The position numbers were made by a program, and so were the translations under genes. From assembly GCF_963678635.1 (NCBI RefSeq), contig NC_087068.1, positions 26,662,318 to 26,726,317 on the forward strand: a stretch of DNA of 64,000 nucleotides. Direction: 5' to 3'. Positions 1 through 11,774 of the stretch are shown here, piece by piece. The stretch is from Symsagittifera roscoffensis. Its lineage: Eukaryota; Xenacoelomorpha; Acoela; Convolutidae. The notes beneath the pieces are model-generated. The model did not search any database, had not been told where the DNA came from, and was given only the letters and a program-made list of their open reading frames with translations. The stretch's first letter is position 1. Every line of letters begins with the position of its first letter.

Positions 1-560
1 GATCATTCAAAATCACAGCAATGTTGGGACCAAAAACTCCTTTTTCTAAGAAATTTCGGAAAAAGATGCTGAACGAGATAACTGTATGTTCTTGCTTTAA
101 TCTTCTTGCTTTTGTTTGGATCAATCTCCAAGGAGACTTTCACAATAAGTTGAATCTGCTTATCGCTCTAGTTGGTTTTATCATCAATCAGAACCTTTGA
201 ACAAAAGCATGAATGAACGATTCAGAAATGCGCTGAAATTGTTTTTATACTATTTACAAGAATAATTCTGGATTAAAATTTATCAAAATACTAGAGCTTT
301 ATCAATATTGCACAGATATCTAGTTTTCTTCAGTTTATAATTTCTCATTAAAAATTTGGTTTGCTATGTTTACTATGTTTTCAAGTACGTTTCTATACGT
401 ACCTTCTCGTGGACTGTGCTTGGAGACTGCTGTCCGCGTTTTCCATCACCTTGACCAACATTATTTTGACAAGGAGAATGCTTCTTCTTGAAACGAATAT
501 TCAATTCCTCGCTGCTATATCTAAGAAAAGAACAATTTGGACATTTCAAAAAACACCGTA
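1..560. repeat. Dispersed copy of the 7.2-8.8 kb zinc-finger repeat unit
   Basis: This stretch matches by eye the units that begin near 7225 and 8002: the same order of blocks recurs (GGGACCAAAAACTCC, AACGAGATAACT, CTTGCTTTTGTTTGGATC, TACTAGAGCTTTATCAA, then the zinc-finger relic). It is closest to the unit at 8092-8650. The left edge is cut by the window start and homology stops near 555. It is one of at least three copies in the first 9 kb and part of the same family as the long arms at 24.7-37.7 kb. Confidence 0.75.
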
Positions 561-597
561 TAGAAAACAAAAAGACAGACGTCGCTCCTACCCGCAC
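403..597 (-). pseudogene. Zinc-finger exon relic (Polinton-PolB-like), copy A
   Basis: Read on the minus strand, the segment encodes a second-finger block KCPNCSFLRYSSEELN followed by FKKKHS, the same motif as the better preserved exons at 27134-27361 and 30147-30374. One finger histidine of the pattern is replaced (NIRF instead of NHF). The exon ends at 403 with HEK and a GTACGT donor, as in the other copies. The first finger and the MPSLNRN start are missing, so this is a 3' fragment of the exon. Confidence 0.6.
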
Positions 598-609
598 CGA
601 AGATTCATG

Positions 610-850
610 TAAAAAAAATCGATCGTAATGGATTTTTGTTGACTAAAAAGTTGTCTATATAATCGATTATCATGGCAAATTTAGACAACGTAATGGATTT
701 TTAATCCATTTTAAACAATTTTTTTCAAAAAATAAAATTTCCTCAAAATCCATTATAATTGTTTCTTAACCATTTTAGTTTTCAATAGAATGGATTAGAT
801 TTGATTAGAAAAGTCCATGAAAATTTACTAAATTTTATAAATAATGACAC
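610..850. repeat. AT-rich repeat with TAATGGATTTT / TAATCCATT motifs
   Basis: Several direct and inverted copies of TAATGGATTTT and ATAATCGATTAT occur here. Similar ATTATAATCGATTA words return at 1240-1500 and 38260-38340, so this is a dispersed AT-rich family. No coding capacity seen. Confidence 0.45.
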
Positions 851-949
851 TATTTTACTTGTGCAGCGCTAAAACTTTGGTCGAAATACATTCTTCTTAG
901 TGTTGAGGAAGTGCTAGGAAAATCAACTGAAAAAAGTCAGACAAATTTT

Positions 950-1095
950 ACCCATGCCCTCCCCCCCACACGTCCTCCGGAAGCGTCCCCCCATCTCCCC
1001 TTCCTAATCCGGATTTAGATTCAAACTACCCCTCCTCCCCCGCTTACCACAACACCACTAAACACTAAACACCCCCACCGGGACAAGTAACTATG
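950..1095. repeat. C-rich low-complexity tract
   Basis: The plus strand is almost purine-free over runs of CCCC, CTCC and CACC. A longer tract of the same flavour lies at 37780-37985. It would form a G-rich minus strand with G-quadruplex potential. ORFs through it would be composition artefacts. Confidence 0.6.
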
Positions 1096-1239
1096 CAGTA
1101 CAGGTATATTTGACTTTTTATAAATTTTCACTAAAGAGATTGATATTAGGAAAAAGTTGAAAAGTTGTGAGAGAACAAAAATACTAAAATAAATTTAACT
1201 TTTTTATGAAAAAAATAAAAAAACAGCACACCGAAAGAT

Positions 1240-1500
1240 TTTAATCAACAGATTATAATCCTTTTTTAACGATCAAAAATGATTAATTTTTGTCTGATAA
1301 AATTTTTTGACAATAAGCTGAAAATAATTGATTATAATCGATTAAAATGGGATTTTATTGCTTTTAATAATAGTCTCATTATATTCAATTTTTGATCTAA
1401 AATAATCGATTGGTATCATTATATTCAATTTTTAATATAAAATATTCGATTACTTTTGTGTTTATAGAGACTCTTATTGAAAATCCAATATAATTGATTA
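1240..1500. repeat. AT-rich ATCGATTATAATCGATT-type repeat
   Basis: Multiple near-palindromic words built on ATTATAATCGATTA recur with a ~55-bp direct repeat (TCATTATATTCAATTTTTGATCT and TATCATTATATTCAATTTTTAATAT type blocks near 1376 and 1414). No gene seen. Confidence 0.45.
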
Positions 1501-1527
1501 TTAGCTATGCAAATTCAGTGTGGGTAG

Positions 1528-1860
1528 TAACAAATCAATTATGGCAAATAAGTTTCCTACAACAATTTTGGAATAGTTTCTAAGACGGATTGAATAGCAC
1601 GAAAAATATCGCATGTTAATTGTCCCAAAATGGCCAAAATTGCAAAAATTGAGCCCTCATAACTCTACCAAAAATGAAAAAAGTTGAAATAAATTTTCAA
1701 TACAAGCTCAAGACAGCAATACCTTTTTAATGATGAACAAAAATTTGTCAAAAACGGCTATTTCAAAGGTCTGAAATTTGACTGAAGAAAAATACCACCA
1801 CGAGCATTCCGTTACTTTCATTAGGAAAGTCGGAACAAAAATTCTATACTAAATACGCGA
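1528..1860 (+). repeat. Dispersed repeat R1 (TCTAAGACGGATT family)
   Basis: The block order CAAATCAATTATGGCAAATAAG, TTTCTAAGACGGATT, TTGTCCCAAAATGG, then CGAGCATTCCGTTACTTTC and GAAAGTCGGAACAA matches 22797-23160 in the same orientation. The middle part also matches, reversed, near 53180-53260 and 55310-55390. It is noncoding and probably a non-autonomous DNA transposon relic of unknown superfamily. Confidence 0.65.
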
Positions 1861-2600
1861 CGAGAACCGATTCGCAGAACAAATATAGCTAAAAATTACA
1901 CTTATGATAACACAGTGACCAAAAATTTGCACCGATGTAATCAAAGTCTTTCAAAGTAGCGCCATTTTTAATTCGCTAAAACCTCATAGCCCAGACATTT
2001 TTTTTAATATCGATGCGTTTTAAAAGTTGCGGACAAAATCATTTTGGCCGCGATAGTCTTAAAATTAGTCAAGACTAATTTGAAGACTAGTGTCGTAAAA
2101 TAGTTCAAATTTTAGTTTTTATTTTCAGTTCCAAGAACTGATATTTAGAAGTCTGAATTTCTATGTTTTGAGAGTTTATATTACAATATTTAAGCTTCAA
2201 TTACAAAAAAAAATAATTTAAAAAATAATAATAACAAAAGTGTAGCAAAACAGTCAAGGGTCGCACAAAGCTAAACAGTCAAGGATTATCTCAGTTAACT
2301 TTTTTATCACGCTGGCGAAGCTCTTGTGAAGATCTGGTCGCGGATAACGCTAACTCTTAAGAACTTGTCGCATTTACATGTCTTCCCTCAACGGAAAAAA
2401 GAAACAACAAATTTTGACTGCGTTTGTCTGGAAAAACCTGTTTTTAATCACCATTGTCTAGACAAAGTAAGATTTTGTCGGGATAGTCTAATCATAGAAC
2501 TACAACCTGAGCCGTGCATTCTATTCCGTGCATCACTTCCATTCAGTGCATCACTTAAAAGATGCTTTTTCAATTCTTGTGGTGTTATGAAATATATTAC
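1861..2600. other. No gene recognised
   Basis: AT-rich sequence with a weak 115-codon open frame (2326-2673) that runs into the hairpin repeat below and shows no recognisable domain. I see no splice-bounded coding exon. Confidence 0.4.
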
Positions 2601-2604
2601 ATCC

Positions 2605-2850
2605 CGGGTCGAGATCCCGCTCAAAAACCGCTCAAGATATGAGCAGTTTGAGTGGTTTTCCAGCAAGATTTGAGCGGTTTGAGCGGTTTGGGCAGTTTTT
2701 TTTTGAAAAAACCACTCAAACCGCTCAAATATCGCTTAAAAAACCGCTCAAAAACCGCTGAGCGGTGGTTTTTTAACGCTTTTTCCAGCAAGACTTGGGC
2801 GGTTTTTTAAGCGGTTTTTGAGCGGTCTTATAAAGAAAACCGATTAAAAC
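2605..2850. repeat. Hairpin-rich repeat built on ACCGCTCAAA
   Basis: The words ACCGCTCAAA and its complement TTTGAGCGGT occur about a dozen times in both orientations within ~240 bp. The left half is mainly TTTGAGCGGTTTGAGCGG and the middle is CCGCTCAAAAACCGCT, so several large stem-loops are possible. This is typical of a fold-back or MITE-like insertion, but no clear terminal repeats or TSD were found. Confidence 0.65.
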
Positions 2851-4486
2851 CATCAAAAGAACTGGCAAGGTAATTCGACGCTAAGATGCAGTTGAACTAC
2901 AATTTAAAAAATGTGCTTAACCGTTCAACTTGTATTAAACCGGCATGACTTTATGGACTGACTAAACTAATTAAAAAGGATACACCGCTACGACCGGTCC
3001 TCTCTCTCCGCGGTAGTTTTTATGAGAAATTGAATGAAACTTTTGCAAACTTTTTTGATAAAATCGAGGGTGCAAACACTCGTATCTTTTTTTAATGATT
3101 ACTTCAAGACTTCGTATGTATGTAGTTCATATATTGAAAAACGTTATTTTCCTGTCTAGTCAATCTTGCTTGTTCGATTTTTTTCCTGGTGATTACACTC
3201 ATGAAATTTTTTCTTGCTTCTGCAGTTTATCTAGATTCACTTTTGAGATGCATCGATAAACCAGTACTCCATATTAATTTTTTGATACGCAGATTTTGTA
3301 TTCTCGTATGAATTGTTCAACTGACTTATTTCTAAGTTGGTAGAGAAAAGAAATGAATTTTTTTGTGCATCGCTTTTTCTGATTTGTGATATAAACAGTT
3401 GAATCAAAAAGCTATCCTTTCGAAGGTTTTAATATTTAACATCGCATTCTGTTTTCGCCCTGTAAGATTCCAAATTTTGTTTCCTTTGACTGAATTATAA
3501 GTGTTTTTTGTTTGTCCTGGTTCATCGTAATTTTTTTTTCTGCCATCCTTTTTCATGTGTTGTTCAAATCCATTTCATAGTTTTTTTCTGAGGTTTGTTA
3601 TTTTTTGGGCTATCATAGAAATAATTCATGTAAAGTGAAACTAATTGTACACCTTGAACTGATCCCTGGCGGAATTATCATTTTATTCTGTTGAGTACTC
3701 TTTGTGTGATATACTTGACAAGTTGGAAGCGGTTCTCTAGATTCAATTTCAAAATCGGAGAATTTTTTTCTCCTAATCCGTAAATCAAAGCAAATTTATA
3801 AACATTCCTCGAGGTTCACAGTATCAAAAAATTTTGATAAAACACGGTTGTGAACACAAAATTTTTTGACAATTGTTGGAAAGTTTACAATTGATTCAAA
3901 CAATTCCAAAAATGGGTCAACTGTTTATCTTTTTGCTAAAATTTTCTTGAATAAACACACACCTTTTTTCTGAGGAATTTTTGAAATCGTCTACTATAAT
4001 TTTGCGAACACTTTTTTAATGAATGATAGAATCGATTTTGGTCTGTAACGTGTGTGGGAGTATTTTGTCTCATCTTTTTGAATTGGAATATATTTAGCCA
4101 GTGTAAAGTTTTCCGAACAATTTTTTTTCTAATAGACGATAAATTAACTAGATAACAGGATTAACTATTTTGAGAGTAACTAGCAACCGTGTTTTTTGTT
4201 TCGGCTAAAGATTTTTTGTGCAGTATTTTAATGAAATAAAAATTATTATTTTTGGTTTTTGCACTTTTAAAACTGCATTGCAATTGTATTGATTTAACTA
4301 AATTGGGTCAAGCGTCTACAAAAATTGATTTAAAGCTACAGCTGATTTAATGCTCAAATTGCGTTGATCATCTCCATCTTGATGTATCTCTGGCTTTGCA
4401 GTGCTTAGAAACTTCAAGGCAATTGTTGTTTCAATTTAAGTACTAAGCAAACTTCCTAGTTTTTCGCTTACATTTGTTGCGCTGTC
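2851..4486. other. No gene recognised
   Basis: AT-rich sequence with frequent stops in all frames and no recognised repeat family, apart from isolated T tracts. It lies directly left of the AGTAGTATATG end at 4487. Confidence 0.4.
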
Positions 4487-4539
4487 AGTAGTATATGTTG
4501 GGGCAACTCAGCGCGGGGGGTTGAAGACCCCCATGTTTT

Positions 4540-4990
4540 AAGATAGGCTATAGACTATCCGGTCTTCACCCTATGTATTAACGTAAAGAATAGAATTCGC
4601 AATGTTTTAAGATAGGGAATATAATTGATAAGGTTTCATGGTTTGTGTGATGGTAAGAGAATGATGAGAGCAATGGTATTTTGTAGGAGTTTGCGTGTAA
4701 ATGTCTAGATTTTTCGCAAAATCTCGGCGCGCATTAACCAAATGGTAGAAATCATTGGTGTATGACAGGGGAATAGACTTCCCAAGGCATCAAAAAAGAA
4801 GTAGGTTTCCCAATGTATAAGGATACAAAGCTTCAAATGGTAAGTTTTAGATGGTGAGTTTTTTCGGCGTCCGAATTTTCCTTGGATTAGGATAGTGCAT
4901 AGACTTCCCTATGTATAAGAACTAGTAATAGTGATTCATTGTATTGAGATAGGGAATAGGTTCACAATGAATTAGGATGGCTTTCAAAAT
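4540..4990. repeat. Degenerate short tandem repeats near element end
   Basis: Repeats of the form CCCAATGTATTAAGATAGGGAATA, each 25-40 bp apart, fill the zone just inside the terminus. The same subterminal repeats occur at 24770-24890, 28430-28550 and, inverted, 37570-37685. They include the palindrome CCTATGTATTAACATAGG in the younger copies. Such subterminal arrays could be transposase or terminal-protein binding sites, which is inference. Confidence 0.6.
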
Positions 4991-7706
4991 TTCAGCTGGT
5001 GAGATAGTAACTTTCAAGAAAAATTTTTCAAAAAATTTTCGGCACCAGTTTCGCGGAAAAACTTTCAGAAATCTCGAGTTTTTGGGTAGATTTTGTATTC
5101 GTTTTTTTTTCTAATCGTAAAAAAACAATGCTAAAATATTTGCAAAAAGTGAAACCCAAAATCTTGATTAATTGGTGTCATCTTAAGACAATTAAACAAA
5201 AACTTTGATTTAAAACATGAGTTTTTTTTTTAATTATTCATCAAAAAAATTACGATAAAACTTGATTTAATTCAAGCTAAAATGCGTCTTTTATAGGTTG
5301 TCAATACTAGAAACAATGCCCACATCAGCTGAACTCACGCTGAAACTTTCAAATTATTGGAATAATTGTGAAAAATACCTCTTTTTCGAACAAACAACTA
5401 AAAGTGTTTCATATGAGATTCAGCATCTATCCAACTTTTTTCCACTTATCCCTTTCATGCGTAATCTTTATAAAAAGTTTTCTGTCAAAGTGAAGTTCAA
5501 CTTAGTTAGTAAAATTATCTCCATTGATAGTCAATTGCAAATTTATTTGTAATTTCATGGAGTTGAAATCATCCTCGTTTTTTTTGTCAATGTATAAAAT
5601 CAATGCAAATTCTGGAAATTTTCAAAAAAAATTTTATTGACACAAACCTTTTTTTATCCAGGTAGTTATCACCTTCCTTGTTGTAATTAAAAACGAGAAA
5701 AGTTGAGGAAAATTTAGTCAAAAATTTCAAAACCTTTATCTGTTATTTGACAAAGTTCTTCTTTTTTGGTGCAAGTAGAGTCTTTTTCTTAATTTCGACA
5801 GATTTCCTGCTTATCATTTTGTACTAGTTCTGAAACAGTCGTGGCTAAAAATAAATAAAAGCATAAAAAGTGGTTATACTCCAGCTAAAACTTCTTCATA
5901 ACAGTTGATTATCTCTCTTTTGCATCTACATCAGAATTTATCATATTGCTCCGAAAAATTCTTATATTCTAAGTTATTTCCTGCTTTCTGCTTTGTATAG
6001 TGGCTCAATATTGAACTAATTTTGCAAAAAAAAGTTAAGGTCCATCGGGAAAATTAGGTGGAAAATAGTATCAATTGATCAAACATTTTGCTGGTAGAGG
6101 TAAAAATAGTGGTAAGCATCAAATGTCTGAGTTTTAACTTGTATTTTATGCAAATTTACTTTTACCAGATAAAAATTGTCATCAGAATTACAATTTTTTA
6201 ACCAATTACATTCAAACAAGCAAACTAATTGTGAATTCTTTTCTTAATCTTGAATTTTGTCCATAGTTCGTGAAAAAAATTTGAGTGAGAAAAAATTGAA
6301 ACCATTTAAAGCATTGAAAATAGTACAAAAATACATGATAGAAATAGAACTTCTGGGTGTAGTTTTACGAAAAGTTGGTGGAAGAAAGAAGAGCAAATCT
6401 TCAGTATATGTAAAAAGTTTTTTGGTTGTCCTTCCTTGGAAGTTTTCTAAGAAAGATACAAATGGAATTTTGCAATGAATATTAGTTCTAACTTTCAGTT
6501 TTTTCTTCACTTTACCGATTTTTTTTTGAGTTTTAACCCAGAATACAAACATGAACACAAAACTGCATCAATTGAAAAAAAAACTCTAAGTGAAATCTTA
6601 AGCGAGCTTGATTCAACATAAATCAATTTTCTTCTAAATTTACGATTGAAAAAAAAACTGATGCAAACCAGAGCAAGAATACTATTTCACAGTATGTCTA
6701 CTTTGTTTGCTTCAAATTAAATATCATATCAATTGAAGAATTTACATCTAATTCTGCTAAAATTATCAGTTTGCTTTAAAAAACATTGAGCAAAACTCTT
6801 AATATTCTCTCTAGAAAAACTCTACAACAATAACAAATAAAAATTTTTTTACTCAAATTCAGCTACATGTAGATTTTGGAAGCAGACTTTTGAGTTATAC
6901 TTTTTCTATCATCTTCCATAAAAACTAATTTTGCTTGATTTTTACAAAAAAACTAGAAAAGCTAGTGGAAAATTGTATCAATTAACCGAACATTCTTAAC
7001 CGAAGAGTGCTTACCTTGAAAGAAATTATCCCTAAAACAAATGACTTTTTATGTAATTTTATTTCATTCATCAAAAACTAACAAAAATTCTTATGCCTTA
7101 CACATAATCAACCGTACTTGACAAATTTTGTACTGGATTTTCTCTTATTCTTTTATTTAAACCTAAATTGAAGCAAAAGTTCTAGAAAGTTATGTTCTAC
7201 TTTAGTTTATCAAACACTTCAACTTGAGTCTTTCTTGGTGTCTGCTTGTTCTGCCAAGTTCATATTGGTTCCTTTTGAACGTACATTAACTCGGAAAACT
7301 GAATCATTCCAACGATTATTCAAAAATTCGGAGCAAAGTTGGGACCAAAAACTCCACCTTCGGAAAAAGATACTGAACGAGATAACTCTATGTTCTTGCC
7401 TTAACTATCTTGCTTTTATTTGGATCGATCTCCAGTGAAACTTTCACATTAATTTGAATCCGTGTAAGACTCGAGTTCGTTTTATCATAAATCAGAAAAT
7501 TTTAAACAAAAGCATAAAAGCTCGCTTAAGAAATGCGTTAAAATAATTTCATAATTTTTGCTAGAAAAATTCCCTTGTAAAATTTATCAAAATACTAGAG
7601 CTTTATCAAAATTGCACATATATCTAATTTTCTTTGAGTTACAGTTTCTCAATATTTTGTTTGTTTGCTAGGTTTACTATGTTTTAAAATACGTTTCAAT
7701 CTGTAC

Positions 7707-7870
7707 CTTCTCGCGGTCTGCGCTTGGAGACTGCTGTTCGCGTTTTCATCATTTTGAAGAGCTATACTTTGACAAGGAGAATGCTCTCATTAAATGAATA
7801 TTCAGTTCTTCGCTGCTATATCTATGAAAACAACAATTTGGACACTTCAAAATTCCACAGGTTTCACGAT
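7707..7870 (-). pseudogene. Zinc-finger exon relic, copy B
   Basis: The minus strand gives KCPNCCFHRYSSEELNIH, the second zinc finger of the exon family, and the exon ends at 7707 before a GTACAG donor. The region after the histidine has drifted (LMRAFS in place of FKKKHS), destroying the last ligand. No upstream finger or start was found. Confidence 0.55.
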
Positions 7871-8479
7871 GTTTTAATGCATTTTGATGTGTGTAATCAA
7901 CCGTACTTGACTGTTTTTATTTTGAATATTTTCTTATAATCTAACTTGAAGCAATTATCAAAGAGAATTGAGTTCTATTTTGTTTTATCAAAAGATTTCA
8001 ATTTGAGTTTTTCTTGGTTTCTGCTTGATCTGCAAATTTCAGATTGATTCCAGTTGTAACAAAATTTTACTCGGAAAACTGAATCATTTCAACGATCATT
8101 CAAAATCACATCAAAGTTAGAACCAAAAACTCCACTTTCTAAAAATTTTCGGGAAAAGATACTGAACGAGATAACTGTGTGTTCTTGCCTTAGCCTTCTT
8201 GCTTTTGTTTGGATCGTTCTCCAACGAGACCTTCACGATAAGTTGAATCTGCTTATTGCTCTAGTTGGTTTTATCATCAATCAGAACCTTTGAACAAAAG
8301 CATGAATGAACGATTCAGAAATGCGCTGAAATAGTTTTATACTTTTTACAAGATTAATTCTTCATTAAAGTTTATCAAAATACTAGAGCTTTATCAATAT
8401 TGCACAGATATCTAGTTTTCTTCAGTTTATAATTTCTCATTAAAAATTTTGTTTGCTATGTTTACTATGTTTTCAAATA

Positions 8480-8650
8480 CGTTTCTATATGTATCCTCTC
8501 GTGGATTGTTCTTGGAGACTGCTGTCCGCGTTTTTCATCACCTTTTTTTGACACGGAGAATGCTTCTTCTTGAAATGAATATTCAGTTCCTCGCTGCTAC
8601 TTGTAGGAAAAGAAAAATTTGGACACTTCAAAAATCAACAAGTTTCACGA
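8480..8650 (-). pseudogene. Zinc-finger exon relic, copy C
   Basis: The minus strand gives KCPNFSF..SSEELNIHFKKKHSPC. The second cysteine of the finger is phenylalanine and the splice donor seen in the other copies has changed (GATACA), so it is a broken copy. Confidence 0.55.
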
Positions 8651-9000
8651 TAATTTAATGCATCTAGATTTGTGTAATTAACCGTACTTGACTGTTTTTT
8701 TGGAAATTTTCCTAATCTTATACTTATAATCTAAATTGAAGCAAACATCCAAGAGAACTGAATTCTACTTTGTTTATCAAAAAATTTCAACTTGAGTCTT
8801 TCTTGGTTTCTGCGTGATCTACCCATTTCAGGTTGATTCCAATTTGAACAAATACTCAGAAAATTGTATAATTTTTTTGATGATCGAAAAATCTAAAGCA
8901 AATTTTGGACCAAAAACTCCACTTTCTAATAAGAGCCTTCAGAAAAAAAAACTGAACCAAACTATTGTTTGTTTTTTGTATAGCAATAACAAGTAATTTT

Positions 9001-10290
9001 AAAACACGTTTCCAATGCAGACTTAGGTATATTTTAAGGAAGAAAAATCAAGAACCAACAAAAATATCCAATTTTGCGAGCTTTTTCACAAGAAAAAAAA
9101 ACATCATTTTCGATGCATAAGCCACCTTTTATCTGCTTGAAAACGCACTACTCTTTAAACTCAATCAGAGACACCAACATGGGATTTTGAAAAAAGATTA
9201 CTAGGCAAAACGAATCAATTAATCGATCTTTTATAATTATCCACTACTTTTGTTAAAATTTTTTAACATACACAAATCTATTTCTTAGCTCATGTCATAA
9301 ACTTTTCAAGCAGTTTTAAAACAACAAAATACCCCAATAAGCAAGCCACCATTGCAGTTCTCACTGTTTATTGAAGATGTTTGGATTATTTTCCAATGAG
9401 AATTTCACAATAATTTGAATTTGAATGTCGCTCTAGTTGTTTTTACCATCAATCAGAAGTTTTGAACAGAAGTAAAAACAAACGATTAAGCTCTAATTAT
9501 CAAAAAACTTTATATGTTTTAATGTCAACCAATCAGAAGCAAAAATTGAAGATTCCAGAAGTTAATGAGTAATGAAGTCACTTTCTCTGGTGGAAGTGTT
9601 TTTAAACTTTTTTTGTTCTATAAAATATAATGAGTATTGACGTCATTTTATCCCGTGGAATTTTTTTATTGCCTAAACAATTCATAAGGCATCCTCCTAG
9701 CTCTTTCGAGAATCATGCCAGACTCTCGGATTATCTTTTTTCAAATAATTTTTCTATTGAAAAATAAATAATTGTTATAAGAATCATGTCAAAGTTGTTT
9801 TTTTTCCAGCGTAAACACTTTTTGATATATAAATCTAAGTAGTTTTTACACGTTTCCAAGACACTTATCTGTTTCTTTTGCAAGATGCTAAAGTTGAGTT
9901 GACTTTCGCGGCAAAATTGCAGAAACTTACTTCAAATCTTCACAAGGTGCAAAAAAATGATTTGAATTTTTCTACCAAACTTACTAAAAACATTTCAAAA
10001 AATCGTGCAAAAATAATTGAAATTTGAAGTAAAATGCATGTTTGTTTTTGGTTTTCTCAAGATTCCAACCCTATGTCTTAAATGGAAATGCGAAAAACAC
10101 ACAATTCTATTCTAAAAAACATGTTGTCTTATTGCCGAGAAAATTTCTTTATTGAAGATTTCGACAGCCATTTCCAATGTTAATACATTGTTTTTCCACA
10201 TTTTTAATCAAAAACATGCAAAATTTAGTTTTATAAATGGTTAAAAATTGAACAAAAAAAATTATTTAATAGTTGTGCCAGAAATAATTT
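9001..10290. other. No gene recognised; one CCAATCAG site
   Basis: AT-rich, with stops in all frames. A TCAACCAATCAGAAG word sits at 9525-9539 and matches the CCAAT words upstream of the zinc-finger exons; it has the correct orientation for the minus-strand relics at 7.7-8.6 kb but is about 0.9 kb away. Confidence 0.35.
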
Positions 10291-10297
10291 AGCGAGT

Positions 10298-10490
10298 TTT
10301 TGACAAAATGCTGAAACTGTTTTTTTCTTCTACAGAATATGAAAATTGTTTCAAATTTTTTCATGAAGCGTTAAATTTGTTTTTTTTTCTACAAAAAGCA
10401 AAAAGTGTTTCAATTTTTTTCAACAAGATGCAAAAAGATATACACTTTTTTCTACAAAATGTTAAAAGTGTTTTGATGAGATGCAAAAAG
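10298..10490. repeat. Degenerate tandem repeat, CTACAAAATGCTAAAAGTGTTTT type
   Basis: Four to five imperfect copies of a ~40-55-bp unit (CTACA(A/G)AA..., AAAAGTGTTT, T-rich, CAAGATGCAAAAAG). The open frame across it (10308-10670) is Phe/Lys-rich because of the repeat composition and is not credible as a gene. Confidence 0.5.
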
Positions 10491-10686
10491 TGCAAAAAAT
10501 CATCAAGTATTGGTACTTTTGTGCAAACTTTTAATGCTTTCTCTTTTATGCATGCAAGAAATCTTTTTTTAAATGTGCAGACGTTGCATCAAAAAATTTA
10601 TTTTTGTTCTGCTTGTTTTCAAACTTTTGGTGTGTTTTACCTTGAACTTCTCATCTATTCTCACTGTTGAAAACTTTTTGTAAATA

Positions 10687-10875
10687 CTAATTACTAGAGA
10701 CGAAATAATTGACCACCAACAATTTTTTACAAAAAATTAAAAGCAAAGGGCTGTCAAGTATTGTGGAGGTTCTATATAGAACGCAGAGCTGATCGAGATT
10801 GGTGCGGTTGTCGTGCAGCTGGAGATTGAACCCCTCATCTTCGTCTAATGCAATAGAGTTTCTGGCTAATTCCAT
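10687..10875 (-). CDS. Small ORF, unrecognised
   Basis: A 62-codon ATG-started minus-strand frame. Its first half is less AT-biased than its surroundings and reads like protein (LDEDEGFNLQLHDNRTNLDQ), while its C-terminal part becomes hydrophobic and AT-driven. It may be a fragment of an exon rather than a gene. No domain recognised. Confidence 0.2.
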   Translation of the reverse strand: MELARNSIALDEDEGFNLQLHDNRTNLDQLCVLYRTSTILDSPLLLIFCKKLLVVNYFVSSN

Positions 10876-10984
10876 CTCCTCTTTTCAAGGAAAGAGGAAG
10901 TCGTTGACTGGTTGAGCCACTTATCTAGAGTCAGAAATCTCGGGGTAACTCATTCTCACATGTTCAGACACTTCGTCCATCAGT

Positions 10985-11297
10985 TGCTATGTTCCAAGTT
11001 GGTTCTATGTGATGGGTACTTGCATCATATGATGTTCGTTGAAATTCCCCACGCATCAGTTCCGTCATGTGTCAGACTTGGGTTGGGATGTCAATTCGTG
11101 CCAAAAAAAACTCCAGAGACTGTTTCTCGCAATTGTTTTTGTACTAGATGAGGCGAAAGTTCTACCGAGTACATAAAGTTGCTATTTTACTGTTTCGCGT
11201 TGTTCCAAGTTGGTTCTATGTGATGGGTACTTGCGTCATATGATGCTCGTTGAAATTCCCCATGCATCACTTACGTCATGTGTCAGGCTTGGGTTGG
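10985..11297. repeat. Direct repeat of ~93 bp, two copies
   Basis: The block GTTCCAAGTTGGTTCTATG through GTGTCAG.CTTGGGTTGG occurs at about 10990-11082 and again at 11201-11295, with only a few differences. The spacer between them is unrelated. No coding function visible. Confidence 0.7.
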
Positions 11298-11774
11298 TAA
11301 CTCAGATTTCAGCTTCGTCTGTTGTACATTGTCGTTTACGATCACATAAAACAGGTTCATTTTTGTTCTGATTGTCGTATCCAATCAGTGAACAAAATTA
11401 TAACAAATTAAGCGCTTAAAACAAAGTGAGTGAAAAAAAAAACAAAAGAGGGAAATTGTAAAAATTAATTACCACAAGTTGTTTGCCGTAACAATAAGAA
11501 ATATCGCCGATATAAAAAAAAACAAAGAAAAATTATAACATTTAGTATCTCTGCAAGTTTTCTAGACATGTCAATTGCAGTTGAAGTTTTAGTATATAAT
11601 CAATGAGAAATAGTTAATTTTGAGAAGATATCAACTTTTTTATTTTGATGTAAATTTGAGAAGATAGCTTGAAGTTGATGAGTGTTTTTAAGCAAGTCTG
11701 TGAAGAAACCTATTCCAAAGCTGATCACGCAGGATTTTGTATTTTGAAATTCTTTAGAAAAATGGAGGGAATAA

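Larger units (their letters stand above)
7225..8830. repeat. Tandem array, period about 780-790 bp
   Basis: The landmark TTGAGTCTTTCTTGGTTTCTGC recurs at about 7225, 8002 and 8792, each followed by the same succession of blocks. Two full units are present and a third begins at 8792. Each unit contains a minus-strand zinc-finger exon relic. The copy at 1-560 is an extra unit outside the array. Confidence 0.75.
4487..9000. mobile_element. Diverged relative of the 28.4-37.7 kb element (left end and arm)
   Basis: The sequence starts with AGTAGTATATG at 4487, exactly the terminal word of the element at 28384. It then keeps the same order: a G-rich patch, CCCATGTTTTAAGATAGGCTATAGA-like repeats, TAAATGTCTAG, a GGCGCGC patch near 4730, blocks such as TTTCTGCTT near 5991, and finally zinc-finger exon relics on the minus strand at 7.7 and 8.5 kb. 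The preceding 6 bases are GCTGTC. No matching right end was found, so the element is either truncated or its right arm is too decayed to see. Identity is clearly lower than between the 24.7- and 28.4-kb copies, so this is an older insertion. Confidence 0.5.

Noticed and set aside
4487-4990. CRISPR-like array of spaced short repeats
   Set aside because: Repeats are irregular in length and spacing and lie at a eukaryotic element end.
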